DNA of 64,000 nucleotides from Micromussa lordhowensis (Eukaryota; Cnidaria; Anthozoa; Scleractinia; Lobophylliidae): positions 180,001-244,000 of the forward strand of contig OZ026603.1 in the NCBI GenBank assembly GCA_964020085.1, given 5' to 3'. A program made the position numbers and the translations under genes. This document shows, piece after piece, positions 14,301 through 26,500 of this stretch. Below the pieces are notes generated by a model. That model saw only the letters and a list, made by a program, of their open reading frames with translations, did no database searches and was not told where the DNA came from. The number at the start of each line of letters is the position of its first letter. Within the stretch, counting starts at the first letter, position 1.

Positions 14301-17300
14301 GACGTCATAACATTGCTTGTTTTCAGACATCGATGAATGCCGGTATTCACCGTGTTCACAGCTGTGCAGAAACACTCCTGGCTCATTTTTCTGTTCTTGT
14401 AGATCAGGATTTAAGCTTCAGTCAGACAAGGTCACGTGTAAAGGTAAATAAAAGAACACTCCATGTCATAATTTGACCGGCATGTTGATCGCGTTACTGT
14501 GAACGAAAAATGATGGTGGGACTGTCTGTGATGCGTGTACTGAACGCCAGGTCATTAGACAGGTTACTAGGGGTGCATTCCATTATTCCAAACTGACCGG
14601 TCAGAGACCAGCGGGAATGACATTTTCTGATCAAACGGGGCCAACCGAGAGGAATGGTTCTTACTATTTTTTATTCCTTTCCCGAAATCCCTACATAAGT
14701 GGAATCTACTGAAGAGAAGTAGGGCAATGAACCTGTTTGTCAAAATGGAACGACAAATTTCGGTCGGACCGGCCCGACCGGTCAAAGCCGACCACTTCGA
14801 GTCCCGAATATTCCGGTCAGACCGAACCGAAATGGACCTTTCCATTTGATTTGCGACCGAAATTTGCGGAATCCGGCTTTGGCATAATGAAAAACGCCCT
14901 ATATCTCAACAAAGTCTAGAATATATAGAATAACAATGTTGAATAGAATCTAGAATAATCTTGTTTGGATATATCTAATTGCAGAAGAGAAGATCAAATG
15001 CTCATCGAATGATATTGCTTGTATCGAGAGATGTAAGCAGTCTGGCAATTGCTCCTGTCCACCAGGATTTGCCATGGGCCCGGATGGCCAGACTTGTGTT
15101 GGTAAGTTAAACCAACCGTATTTACTCGATAAATGAGGTAGCCACCGCAAAAAGTTAAAAAAATCTCAAACGACATTCGTGGAGGTCTTTGAGATGTTCA
15201 AATTCAAGATGGTGGATGATCTTGGAAATTAAAACTTTCGAGATGAGCCTGGGTTCGAGTGTTGGATTACTTGTGTCAGTCACTAAAACCTTTTAAGGTG
15301 GCTATGTCACTCGACTCATTTCTAGTTGATGAAACGAGTCAAGTGATCGTGAACACTAATTGCGTCACAATAGACCATTTTACAGTTGTCTGTTTCATGA
15401 CCTGGCCTTTGAATGGCAGCGAGGTTGCAGTTGACCTTGTTTTGATAAAGACCTCACTGCCTTTGTTGTGTAAATCAAGTTGTTCTTTTGCTAACATTTA
15501 CATGAGAAAAGCAGAGAGGTGTGTATCAAAGAAAGGTCTCTTCCAGCCTCGCTTGTATTGATAGGTTAGGTAACTGAGCACCCAACTGTAACATGGCATA
15601 TTCTACCTGTAGTACTTTCATTACAATAAACCAACATTTCGAGCCAACACTTGTAACCGATGTGATAAAGTGGTCGAGGAAACATCACATTGGATGTAAT
15701 GAGTCACTGTTTTCACGAATTTTAAGTTATAAACCAAAAGACCCAAACCGCAATATCTCTTTTCAGATTCACGGGTGCTTTGTCATCTGTTGGCCAAGCA
15801 ATGTTCTTACAGGAAGTAAAGTTATTTGCCTGTAAAGCATTAAAAATACCTCAACGAGGCTTCCACACCAATTTCTGTTTTCAATTGTCAGTTCAACACA
15901 AATGGAACGTTTTAAATCATTAACATTTTCTGATAGGTTATCACTGTGTCTCATGTGCACTTAGCTCATGGTTTTTTTTACTATAAACGGGCGGTCTTAT
16001 TTCTTACCTACATTGTGTGCATATTACGAAGTTGAGAACTTCAAAATGAACATAGAATCCACCTTGAACCACTGACACAAAGACATTTGCAAGAGACGTT
16101 CTTTTAACCAGAGCACACAACGAGTTGAAATTCATGAAAGACTATCGTACCACGAACTTACCAATTTGAAAAACAGTTATTTAGTTGCCGGCAGATGTAA
16201 GTCTATTCTTTATTCCCAGGAGAAACATGTCTAAACTATACTTTCCCCACCAAGGTTCCTGACAAACTTTCCAGCCAGCTGATATATAGCCCATCGTAAA
16301 CATTTCACCTAGCAAGCAAGTAAATAGTTCGGCCTGAAACCCATTTTGCTGGTTAAGGTGGGTGAACATCTGGTCGGTGAACCCTTGGTTTCTGTTCAAT
16401 GCCCTTTGATAACCACGATTGTTCCCATATCCTTTCTAAATGGACTAGACGGTTCTCAAACTAAGCATACTTCATTTAGTGCATGACAGGCCTTCCCATA
16501 ACCACACCTCTTGCTCAAAAATAAAGTGCCTCTCTTCTTTTCCAGTTTCTATGATATTCAATTTTTCTTGTCTATGTTGATTTAGAGGTGGATGAATGTA
16601 CACTGTTCAAAGGCGTTTGCCATCAGAATTGTATCAACACGCCTAGAGGCTATCGCTGCACATGTTCCGAGGGATACGAGTTAAACGACAATGGCGTCTC
16701 CTGTACAGGTACGCCTCTTATTAGAGATTAAAGGAAAAGCTATCAAAACGTCGTAAAGTAGAATTGTTTTCACATCGGTTGCGCTTAAACCCGTAATTCT
16801 TGTTAAACATAGTGAAATAAGAACCAAAGAACAAAGCTGCTGGTAACTCAGATGGTTTGCATTCTGTAACGGAAGCAACAGGCGCCATAAATACTGCGGT
16901 GAGGAAGTTATGACCTGGAAGAAAATGACAGCCGCTGACAAAACAAAAAATTATCCTCGAGGTTTTACTGTCATGGGTGGGGTTGGGAGCGAGATGGAAG
17001 CTATACGCTGCATAGCGGGTTTTCACTTTGTCATAGAAAGTTACAATAAGTCATGATGCGAAATTCAAGTGCGTAAAAGAAATACTGTTTTCTTCATACA
17101 GGTATAGGTAACTGTTAGGTTTTTTCTCGATTCAGATATTGACGAGTGCGCGCGAGGTATACATGGCTGCCATCATAATTGCGGTAATGTTCCAGGATCT
17201 TACTTCTGTTCATGTAAAAGAGGATTTCGACTCAGTGATGACCTCAAGACGTGTGTAGGTAGGTCTGTTGGAGAAGCATTAACTTGCATATCGATATTCT

Positions 17301-18587
17301 GAATATTATTTGTTTTAGTGCCTTCACAGTTCGACTTGCCACGTTAAGACATAGTTGAGGTCTTGTTTTATTGTCTGCTAACTTAACATCTTACGGGTGG
17401 CAGGAAGAAAGCCACCTTTGCCATTAAGATTGTATTTAGTTAACGTATTCTGTCTGCATAGTCGCTCTCTCTAGACTCCTGTGTTGAAATCGAACGCTAA
17501 TGAGATGCACGCTCGTTATGACAAGCATCACAGTTTCATATCACTTTATATTTGACATAATTATGTGTGCTTTAGTGATTTTTTTAAGAATGAGGACACT
17601 TTGTGATGCTTATTATAAAGAGCATGCATCTCATAGCGTGCAATCCTGGACATAAGTGCATATGAAGCGAAAATTATTATTTATATATTTCCAACATTGT
17701 CAGACCCAAATAAAGTCATAACCGATAAAAAACGACGCTGTTTCAATTCTTTTTCCTTTCTAGATGTAAATGAGTGCGCGTTGTATCCTGGGATATGCCC
17801 TTATCCCTCCCGATGCCGAAATACTATTGGAGGACACACATGTGACTGTCCCAGGGGATTTATCAGTCACAGACAAAAGATCTGTGTTGGTGAGCAATAG
17901 CTTGATGTAACATTTCAAGAAGCCGATAAAAAGAGGCCTTTGAACTAATAAACTTTTACTTTCTCTCCTTTAAGACGAAGACGAATGCGCAAAATCAAAT
18001 GGCGGCTGCAACCAGGAATGTCAGAACTACCCGGGAAGTTACCGCTGCTCCTGTAGATATGGCTTCATGCTACAGCCAGACAGGAAAACATGCAAAGGTA
18101 AACATTTCATTGTTATCTGAGCAAAATCGTCCGTTCAAGTTTTTCTTACATTCGCGATATTTAATTTACTCGCATCTGAAAATGACTCTTCAAATTTATC
18201 TGTTATATCATGCTACCTGCGAAAACTTTGTTTAAAGCGGAGACACCACCTAACTTCAGACGTTCATTTTATTTCCTTCCAAGTTGGACAGCCTGACCTT
18301 GTGAGAAGAGGTTTTGCTTCATTCATTCGACACTCCAACAACTACATTTCCCAGATTTTATTGGTACACTATAAAACGCAGTTGAATAAATAATGGTGAA
18401 ATAGTATTTTCCTCCTTGTCATGGTAACCATTCTAACGAGAAAACCTTTTTTTCAGATATCGACGAATGTTCAAAATACTCCTCTCTTTGCCAGCATCGC
18501 TGTGTGAACACGCCAGGAAGTTACAAATGTGTCTGTCCACCCGGTCAGCGGCAACATCCCAACGGTTTTATGTGCATGCCGATATAA
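5367..18587 (+). CDS. Secreted multi-EGF protein with unassigned N-terminal domain
   Basis: Coding exons: 5367-5952, 12947-13075, 13679-13852, 14327-14443, 14985-15101, 16586-16708, 17136-17258, 17764-17889, 17975-18097, 18457-18587. They total 1,749 nt (582 residues) and every junction is phase 1, the usual phase for exon-encoded EGF modules. Residues 1-24 form a signal peptide ending near CEA. Residues about 25-195, all in exon 1, form a domain with GGLWNVDE and LYSVLAARI motifs. I have the impression that similar modules occur in other cnidarian secreted proteins; the nearby VEN suggests a lysozyme-like fold, but that is a guess. Each later exon encodes one six-cysteine EGF repeat, nine in all. 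Repeats 3 and 5-9 start with calcium-binding motifs (DIDEC, EVDEC, DVNEC, DEDEC), and most have an Asn/aromatic hydroxylation pattern such as [12 protein letters not shown]. No membrane segment follows, so the product is probably extracellular matrix. No family name is assigned. Confidence 0.85.
5953..7844 (+). other. Intron 1 of the EGF gene, 5' part
   Basis: The intron starts at a GTGCGT donor. Several 60-90 codon open frames occur, but none has a family signature or a splice partner. I saw no transposon ends in this stretch. Confidence 0.4.
7845..9094 (+). mobile_element. Helitron-like (Helentron/HINE-type) non-autonomous element, copy 1
   Basis: This 1,250-bp unit recurs at 50608-52213. 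Near the 5' end GCCAACGAGC is followed by a 10-bp-stem hairpin (CCAGCCGAGC, 6-nt loop, GCTCGGCTGG). Near the 3' end the inverse GCTCGTTGGC appears, followed by two short palindromes (CTATCGATAG and AGGTATACCT) and the terminus CCTAGT. A subterminal inverted repeat plus a 3' terminal hairpin and no obvious target duplication is the layout described for Helentron-type rolling-circle elements. No Rep/helicase is encoded. The interior is a string of degenerate GAACCAGCGTGTT and AACTGAAAGTTC motifs. It sits in intron 1 of the EGF gene. Class assignment is inference; the repeat itself is certain. Confidence 0.55.
7893..8372 (+). repeat. 236-bp tandem duplication inside Helitron-like copy 1
   Basis: The segment from CAGAGAATAGTGCCGCGCG to CATAGTCTCAG occurs twice head to tail (7893-8128 and 8129 to about 8372). 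The copy at 50608 has it once. Removing one unit brings copy 1 (1,250 bp) to 1,014 bp, matching copy 2 without its own insertion. Confidence 0.8.
9095..12946 (+). other. Intron 1 of the EGF gene, 3' part
   Basis: No further exon is needed to keep phase between 5952 and 12947, and I found no EGF-like or other domain in the open frames here. The intron ends at a T-rich tract and CGCAG just before 12947. Confidence 0.4.
13139..13441 (+). mobile_element. tRNA-derived SINE with 16-bp target duplication
   Basis: The 5' end carries RNA polymerase III-like boxes: A-box TGGCCTAATGGTTAG and B-box-like GGATCGAGCCC, as in tRNA-derived SINEs. The body continues with a GGGCAAGACACTTTACTC and GTATAAATGG stretch of a type I associate with cnidarian SINEs, and the element ends in a T-rich ACCTTT tail. 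It is flanked by a near-perfect 16-bp direct repeat (13123-13138 and 13442-13457, one mismatch). It is inserted in the intron between EGF exons 2 and 3 and does not touch the splice sites. Confidence 0.8.
14570..14898. mobile_element. Possible MITE with imperfect terminal inverted repeats
   Basis: The left end (GGGTGCATTCCATTATTCC) resembles the reverse complement of the right end (GGGCGTTTTTCATTATGCC), with both continuing into CCAAA. The interior is rich in GACCGG/CCGGTC motifs in both orientations. Target duplication is unclear. It lies in the intron before EGF exon 5. Confidence 0.4.
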
Positions 18588-19727
18588 CGAGTTGTCCCGG
18601 CTATGTACTAACGCGACTTACAGACCGGCGATTCTAACACAATGGACATATTTTGCGTATGGTTAGACTAATGGAAAAATCAAGCGATACTGGTACATTA
18701 TAAGCTTCCAGGCAGAGTTGTCTTTAAATTCTCCTCGAAACGACTACAAAGTTGACCAATGAAGTTTCTTTGTCAAGAATTACAGGTATTGTTTTTTCTC
18801 TTGGCCTTTCACGGACTGCTGCTTGGCAAAACGTTAAGTGGTGTGGCTATGAGATGATAAGCGGAAGGAAATTATTTGGACTATGATGATCATTAAAAGT
18901 CTATTCTAGAATTTCTTGAATTTGGTCTCCTGTATGGAGACCTTAATTAAGGGGGATTTTAACCCGTTAATTAACGTTCTGATTTCAAAACTGATTCGCA
19001 CTTTCAAGGAGAATGGCCAGCAGATCAACTCAAGTGAGACATTAAACAATAAGCCAGAAAGCCAGTATTTTACTCACCAGAGAGAAGGTTATTTTAAGAA
19101 TGTAAATACAGTGAACGTTCTGTTGTATTTAATTTACCTTTGACAGGTAACGAATTTTAGCACAATTTCTCAGTGATCACGCTTAGAAAAATTCCACGCA
19201 CTTTTAAAAGGCGGCCTATACTATTTAATGCAGCTAATTTCAACGTAGCTAAATTGAAATCGCTCTTAGAGCAAGGAGCAAGAAAAAGTTGTTCTTCCAG
19301 TCAACCTCAAAAAAAATAGATCAGCTCAACATGTCAGATACCTCCAGCCACTTAGCAACTGTCGCTTCCTTGACCTGCAGCTGTACTTATCGAAAACGAG
19401 AACTGTTTTGTATATTAAAGAAAAATGTTTGGGACCAGCTATAACTATATCTATGTAGCTGCATTAAAATGGACACTGTTGTTTAACTAAGGCTTTGAGT
19501 GGCCTTAGCCTCATCTTAAAGTGCTCGTGAAGTGTTGCCCTCTATCTCTTGGACAAAAGTTATCGTGTTACTTTATTTTCTAGTATTTCTACAGAACTCA
19601 TTTGGCAATGGAAAATGTATTTGATAGCGCAGCGCTGTAAAAGGTAGCATGTATTGAGCGAGTCAGTGTTTGAGCTTCGCGGCTCTAAAAGTGAATACCA
19701 CTGCGAGCCGAAAAGATCTTAAGATAT

Positions 19728-19733
19728 AATAAA
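19728..19733 (+). terminator. Candidate poly(A) signal of the EGF gene
   Basis: AATAAA 1.1 kb after the stop codon, with a second AATAAA at 19774-19779. It is a candidate only, because the intervening 3' UTR length is unverified. Confidence 0.3.
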
Positions 19734-20171
19734 ATATTTCACAAGCACTTTGAGTAAACACATTCTTTATAAGAATAAAAAACTGTTTTAAGCCATATCA
19801 AGAGCTTCTTTGACAGCTCTAACGATTGGCTTCTGAGTACAAGGGTGACCAGTTTCGAAAATTATTTCATGCTGGAACATATCTTAGAAGACGAGGGACA
19901 TTTTCGTCACAGTAATTGCCATTATTACAACTATCACGTAAAATCAACTGATTTACTGAGAATGTAGCTGATGTATACTGTGCTTGGGAAGTCACGCAAC
20001 GTTTTTGCTACGGTATGCGATCCGCGTGACGGCAGCAAGCTGCACACGTAGACTAGGAAAGACCTTAAATTTTGATAGATGTAAAATAGCTGATGCTTGA
20101 AATCAAAGGTAATGTCGACACTCGTTGGAGTTGGCAAATGCAAGACGTTGCTACATGTATTTGAAGGCGTT

Positions 20172-20177
20172 TTTATT
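20172..20177 (-). terminator. Candidate poly(A) signal of DIS3
   Basis: TTTATT on the plus strand, i.e. AATAAA on the coding strand, about 370 bp after the DIS3 stop codon at 20541-20543. Confidence 0.4.
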
Positions 20178-20540
20178 ATCTTTCTCCTGTACAGTCAGGT
20201 GAACGGCAAGACGATTGATGATCGTTGACGATTATCGTACATAGTAAATGGTTTGATATCAAATTAAAAAAATTAAAAGTTATTTGCTAAAAGACTTGTC
20301 GATGTATTATTGCATTCTTGTCCGTTCAAACGTTCTTCTATGCTTCTGAGTGGCTCCATAAACATCGTCACTCGAGTGACGCATTGTGTTACATATGTCA
20401 CGCTACCGTAGGAAAATTCCGCCTGATACTTGTTGTTTCTGTGCGACTTCATCTTCTTTTCTATTTTCCTAAGACTGGCGTCCTGTTGTATCTGTTTTAG
20501 CAGGAGCGTACTGTTCTGTTTGTTATGGTGGATGATTATC

Positions 20541-23500
20541 TTAACTAAACTTGGTCTTCTTAGTGATGGGTTCGTTGTCATCTTCTTCACTGTTGTCCTA
20601 ATCAGCCAAAAAAATTACGTTAGTAAGCCTCTTTCCCAAGGCCTCTCTCCCTCCCACCCGCTGGAGCCTGGAGCGAGAGAAAGAGAATTTCAACGGTACT
20701 GTTATTCGTTTACACAAGAAGTCAGAACAGTAAACTCAGATGGTAAACAAAGAGAAGGACGTTTGCCCTGCAGCTGTTGAGTTATTGAGCAAGGAATAGC
20801 TAATCAAGCCTTGATTCAGTGCTCAGTTCCCGCCCCGGAGAATCAAACTTTGCTAATTTCTTTACCGTGTTCATGTTCAGGTAATACCTTTTTCGAACGG
20901 AGGTTGAAGGATAAAAATCTGTTCTTTGTTGAGGACTTGTCCAGATGAATGTTCACAGTCACTCGGTCAAACAAACGGTATGTGACGTCACTAACCCTCA
21001 GTGATGGCTCCTTTAATACAAGGAAAAAAAACTAGCTGAATCAGCAGATTTATCACTACAATTTCCAGGTAAAAAAAAACTGAAAACAGGAAAAATTGCG
21101 TTAATAAACTTATCAAGTTCAAGAGCACTTCACCTCTTGGTTGAAGATAACTGCTGATTCAGTTTGTTTATCCATGAACACTGTTCCCTCCAGGCCGTAC
21201 TTTGGAATCAGAACTTGAAGGGCGTTCTTGCGAACAAATAGAACAAACGCCTCCTCCTCTGTTACTGCTTTCCCTTGGAAAAACAGCTGCCAAGAGAACA
21301 TATGTTACAAACTAAAAACTTCAGCATTATTTTCAAATGTCGCACAGGTGCCTCTGAAATTACTCACGGTCAACCTCAGAGCCGAGACGGAAATAACAAT
21401 AACAATGACGTAATAATATAACTACAATACCTGACAATGCAAATCAATGGAGTCCCGGGCTGCATACTGAGCCATTTTGTGGCGGAAATTTAGATGATTG
21501 CAGAGTTTCTGAAACCGTGAAAGAAAATATTCCATGACGGTTATAAATAATAATGGGATCAAATATCTAAACCTTTAGTTGGACACCCACCCACCTGCGT
21601 TTTAACTTTGCTGAGGAGGTCTGGATACGAATCCAAAGCTCCAATGGCAACAGCTAACAACCGATGCACCATAATGTCGGAGTATCTGCGGTGAAAAATA
21701 ACGAGGAGCTTTAAGAAATATCATGATAAAGTGACCAAGAGGAGCGGCGAGAGATAAAATTAACGGAGCTTTGCAGCAGTACAAACAAACCTTCTGATAG
21801 GTGATGTAAAATGAGTGTAAATTGGAGTAGCCAGACCATAATGTTGAAAGTCCTCTTCAGCGAGCATGCCGGAACAGAAGTAAACCGCTTGCATCATGCA
21901 TCGAGTCGCCATAATACGGAGCAGCGTGTTGAAGTAAGGTTCATCCGGGATATTAGCAGCATTTAAAGAAACCGCGAGGGACTTGGCACTATCCACCTCA
22001 AGATGGACTCCCTGAAAAAAAAAGTGTGAAATGTGAACACAAACCGATCACAAAGAGCTTCCGCCATGTAGACAAAACCAGAAAGTAGATAATACAATAA
22101 ATATCTTGATAGACCATTCCCCCATAAAGTAAAAGAACATGCTATGGTTAAAAATTCCAAGGAGGCAGACTAGTTGGCTATTTACAAGCGTGGACGAGGT
22201 GTTGAACTCGAAACTATCGAGAACAACACTAGTGGTCTGAACGGGACTTGAGCCCGCGACCCGACACCCTAACCATTCGGCCACACTGCCTCCTATACAC
22301 AAAAGCCCTCTGAGAGAACATGTGGTTATTGGATAGTGAATAAACAATGGTACAAAAAAAAGAGTTCCAGGGTCTTAGTTTTACTGCAAAATATTTGTTT
22401 TGAAATTTTAATGCTTGACACAAATGTTCTCTGCATCATTGCGCAGCATTAGGTAACTTTACGATGCAAGGATGGGAAGGCTAGGACGGGAACAGCAGTG
22501 GACGCGGGAAACTTTCGTTAGTCTCGTCGTGTCGCCAAAGACAAAATGCTTAAGATGTGTATTTTTTGGTATAGGACGGCGACATCAACCACTCGAGCTA
22601 CATCCCGGTATGAGCAATCGATAAAAACCGATATCGGAAAACCGTTCGATAAATCGATATCAATCGATAATTTTTATTTAATCGATATCGATTTTATCGA
22701 TCAATCGATAGAAATCGATACTCACAGTCTTCCGCGTATTTAACGATATCGATTTTATCGATTAATCGATTTTAACGGAGTATCAAAACCCATACAAAAT
22801 AAAACTGCTTCTACGTGGACAGCGTTTTAATTTAATATAAAACAATGAACAGAAACATTAAGCAACCAAGGATTTATTTCATTCAGTCAACACATTAACT
22901 TCATTCTTTGTTTTTTCTTTTGTTTCTTTGGTTCTGGAACCATGTTTTAACCTAAAAGGAAAAAAAAAAGAAACCAAATTTATATGTTTATTGCAGGCAA
23001 CCGTATCCCGGTTAATCATTTTGACTCTTATATTCCCGGTATATTCTCGCAAGGTCTCTCGATGATTTTACTTTATATCTCCAGGAAAAAGCTATCTTAA
23101 ATTCACTTACTTGGTGTTGCTCTAAGTCAAAGTTCTCGGCCAACTTTTCCATTAGCTGTGCCGTCGGACGGCCCTTTGTCCTTCCATATGCATGGTTTAG
23201 TCCACTCAGCTGAAATTCAGTAAAGTGGACCCTCTTTTTCTTTGCAGCATTCACTTCCTCCTCATCCGAGCTAACAGCTGCTTTTCTCTTTCCTAACAAA
23301 GAGTCTCATGTCATTATAAAGGCATTTTGGGAGAAGGGGAGGGGATGTTACTTGATATACCCTTGGGTGGGTAGAGGCGGTCCGCCACGGTAAACTAACC
23401 CTGTTTAAGCTGGGCTTAAGACAAACGTCGTCCATTTTCCTACCCTAAATTTACGATTTTTCTCTCTATTTAGGTCATTTACCTAAGAAAAGATACCGAC

Positions 23501-26500
23501 TTTTTAAAGCCCTTTTAAGGGATTGACCTTCCTTGCTCACCCCCCCCCCCCCTTCAGTAGATTATGTCCGTCTTGAATTATATCCTAGAATATACTTCGA
23601 AAATGATATAAAACCCAAATACCTTGTTTGAGAGCAATAAGTTGTTGCTGCTCCTGTTTGTCATTGAGAAAATTCTCCATTTTCTCGTAGATCCATTTGC
23701 CTTGGCCTTTTGGTAGCTCGGCCGGCGGCTGTCTTAAAACGTCAGAGAGTGTTGACTGCTTTCTGCTTAAAATTTTCTCAGCAAATAATGCCTGGCTTAC
23801 GCTATTCTTCTTTAGCCAGGCAATGACACCATCCGCTATGGCTTTTGGCGTCTGGACCGGTTCCCTTTCGTCTTCTAAAAATTCAAAACAATGCCAAGAA
23901 TAAGGACTTCTGACTGTCCGTTGCACACTATTTTAAAAACAGATTCTGGTGACCATATTTCCAAGCGGAATGGTGTAAATTACTTACTTTCAGCATTCTT
24001 GTCTTCGGAAATCAACAACGATTCTGCTTCCTGCGGGCGGGCGGCTTGAACTGCGCATTCTTCGATAGATCCCCCTTTTTCTTGAACAAAAGTCATAAGA
24101 GCACTTCTGTCCTCCTTATCGACTGTCACTTTAAATGTTACAGAATTCATTTCTAAGCCCTACTTTCTCTAGTACTGAAGGAGATGTCTGAAGTGACCAA
24201 GGACCACCAAAGTAACATCCAAGTAACACGCTTTTAAAACGCACGTGATGTGGACATGACTGACCACTGTCAGATGGCCGCTTATCTTATCAATACATAC
24301 ACGCGGAAATATTGCGACACAAGCATTAGAATCTTTCCCTGTACATGTTCAGACTAACTGCCCGTAAACATCAAGCGTTTTTAGATCGTTCGCAGTCTTT
24401 TGCTAGTTGCAAAATGTCAAGCAGTTCCAGGAGTGATGTTTGTGGAAAGTCATCGGGAAGTGAGACTCTTCAGTTTGAAGCGACCGTAAAGGGCTTACAC
24501 GAGTGTAGCTTTGGCATTTCTGTGGGAGATGTGTTTGAACTTTGCAGAAAGATTGGAAGTAAAGGAAAGGCTTTCGAAGTGCTATGTAGCCAAGGAAGGG
24601 TGGGACACTTGGAAAAAGACCTAGTACCAGTACTTTGGGACTTAAAACCATCTACTGTGCTGAAAGGGTAAGATTAAGGTCGATTGTGATCTTTATTTTT
24701 GTAATTGTGGCGCACGAACAAATTCCAGATTTTGGTAAACAGACACTTATCTCATTAGCCATTGATTGATAGGCTTCTTATAGTCCTTTGTCGTAATCCC
24801 TGACATTAAAGATGAATCGTTTACCTTAAGTTATTAATATTGCAATTTTTTGGTCATATGCAGGATTGCTACTGGAAGTCCTTTTCCAGATCCCGTAGGG
24901 AGGTGGCGTAAAGGAGGCGGAATAAATCTACAGATAAAGGTCATAGCAAGTGATACGACCAGCAGTGAAGTGAAATTACTGATGGCTAGACTGAGTGATC
25001 TTGGAGTGCAGGCTGAATAGAATCAAGCTGTGTGGTCTTGATAATGAACCATTGTTAATGAAAAGCCGACTGAAATAAAATACATGTATAATCCTACAAG
25101 GCAAAAAAAAACTGTGTTGTTATTTGTATGCTTTACACCCACATGCACTGGAATGTCCCGAAATATAATATATTTGACATACGCACTTGTACCTGATTTT
25201 TCGTTCTTTATTGCTTGTTGACAATACATCTTTGGCTTGTTAGCATCCCACCAGGGTATCCCATCGTAAATGAAAGATATTTCACCGTCCTAAAAGCCCT
25301 TACATCCGGTTATCTCAAATTCCGGTACCAGACAGCGTGGTACAAAGTACAATTTCAAACAGTTGCAACAAACCCGACTGGTTGGCTTGTCACCTTCTCC
25401 AATTTGCATTGAAACGTGGATATAACGTTACTTTCAAGGAATGCGGTAGCCAGACAACAACGTCAAAATGTATTCCCCTTATTTGTTAGGGGCTTTCCTC
25501 TTTTTGAACTGTGTTACACAATACTATGTTTCCGGTACCCAACTTTCCAAAATTATAACTGACTTGGAAGGTTTAGGCTTTACGGATCAACTCAGGTCAG
25601 ATGATGACTATGCTTCTTCGTTGTACTGCCGTCCGTGTCAAAAGGTCGTCACATATACAGATGTCACCCAGCTCGCATGGCTTCTTCGTCGTCACAGCGA
25701 AACAGAGAGACATAAAATGCTATCAGGGTGGACATTAACCGCTGATTATAAACCCATCAAAACCTTTACCGGAAGTAAGTATTCAAATGAGTTTTCTTAC
25801 TTCAGTTAGTAATTCCCAACTGAGACAATATATAATAATCACCTAATGTTGCAAATTGCTTGACGTTTTTCTTTCCCATTGTTTATGTGCAGATGCGAAA
25901 AAGATAACTTCCTTTTGGAGTTCTTCGTCAACTAAACCTACAACTAAGTCTACAGGCACTAGTGAAAAGGCGAGGAAAACCCAACTGGATCTGCAGTCGA
26001 TGGAGAGAAAACGAAAAGCAGCGGAAGGTCTTGTAGAAGATGAATTGATAAACAAGGTAAGTTAGTTTTGAATTATATTTTTTTATTTTGATAGTTTGAC
26101 TGATGAGGACGTTTATAGGCAGAACGGACGCATATAAAAAAGTTCGGGTAACAAAGATTTTGTTTAAAATTCTACATTCTACGAGGCTATGATAGAATTC
26201 TCTGTGATAACGTAAGTAGCTTAATAGTGTCTTACAGTACTCAGTTCAAAATCAACCTATTTCTTTTAGGCTACAAGGATAGCGGTAATTGAAAAAGAAA
26301 CCCACTTCGGACGCAAATTGTCTGATGTTCTTGTTGGGGGAGAAAAAGAAGCCCCAGCTCTCACAAACGTCGAAATCGAAATCCTTCAAAGCGCCAGTGA
26401 GGAAAAGATTCGAAAAATAGAGCAAGATGCTGCTAATCGTGTACATTTAGAAACTCGTTTGGAAACTATGATACAAAGTTGTTTGGCTGTGAAAGCTAAC

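Larger units (their letters stand above)
18588..20540. other. Convergent 3' flanks of the EGF gene and DIS3
   Basis: This is the tail-to-tail interval between the two stop codons. It should contain both 3' UTRs. Polyadenylation-type AATAAA occurs at 19728-19733 and 19774-19779 on the plus strand and at 20172-20177 on the minus strand. No gene was recognised; the short open frames show no family features. Confidence 0.5.

Noticed and set aside
22230..22293. Possible minus-strand tRNA gene
   Set aside because: tRNA-like boxes are followed by a SINE body instead of a closed cloverleaf.
23539..23553. Poly-C run, also at 40362-40374
   Set aside because: Simple homopolymers; no further structure or role is visible.
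22901..24150. CUT-homeobox gene as an ordinary host gene nested in the DIS3 intron
   Set aside because: It lies between matching TIRs with a target duplication and beside a transposase. A host origin of the domain is likely, but the present location is within mobile DNA.
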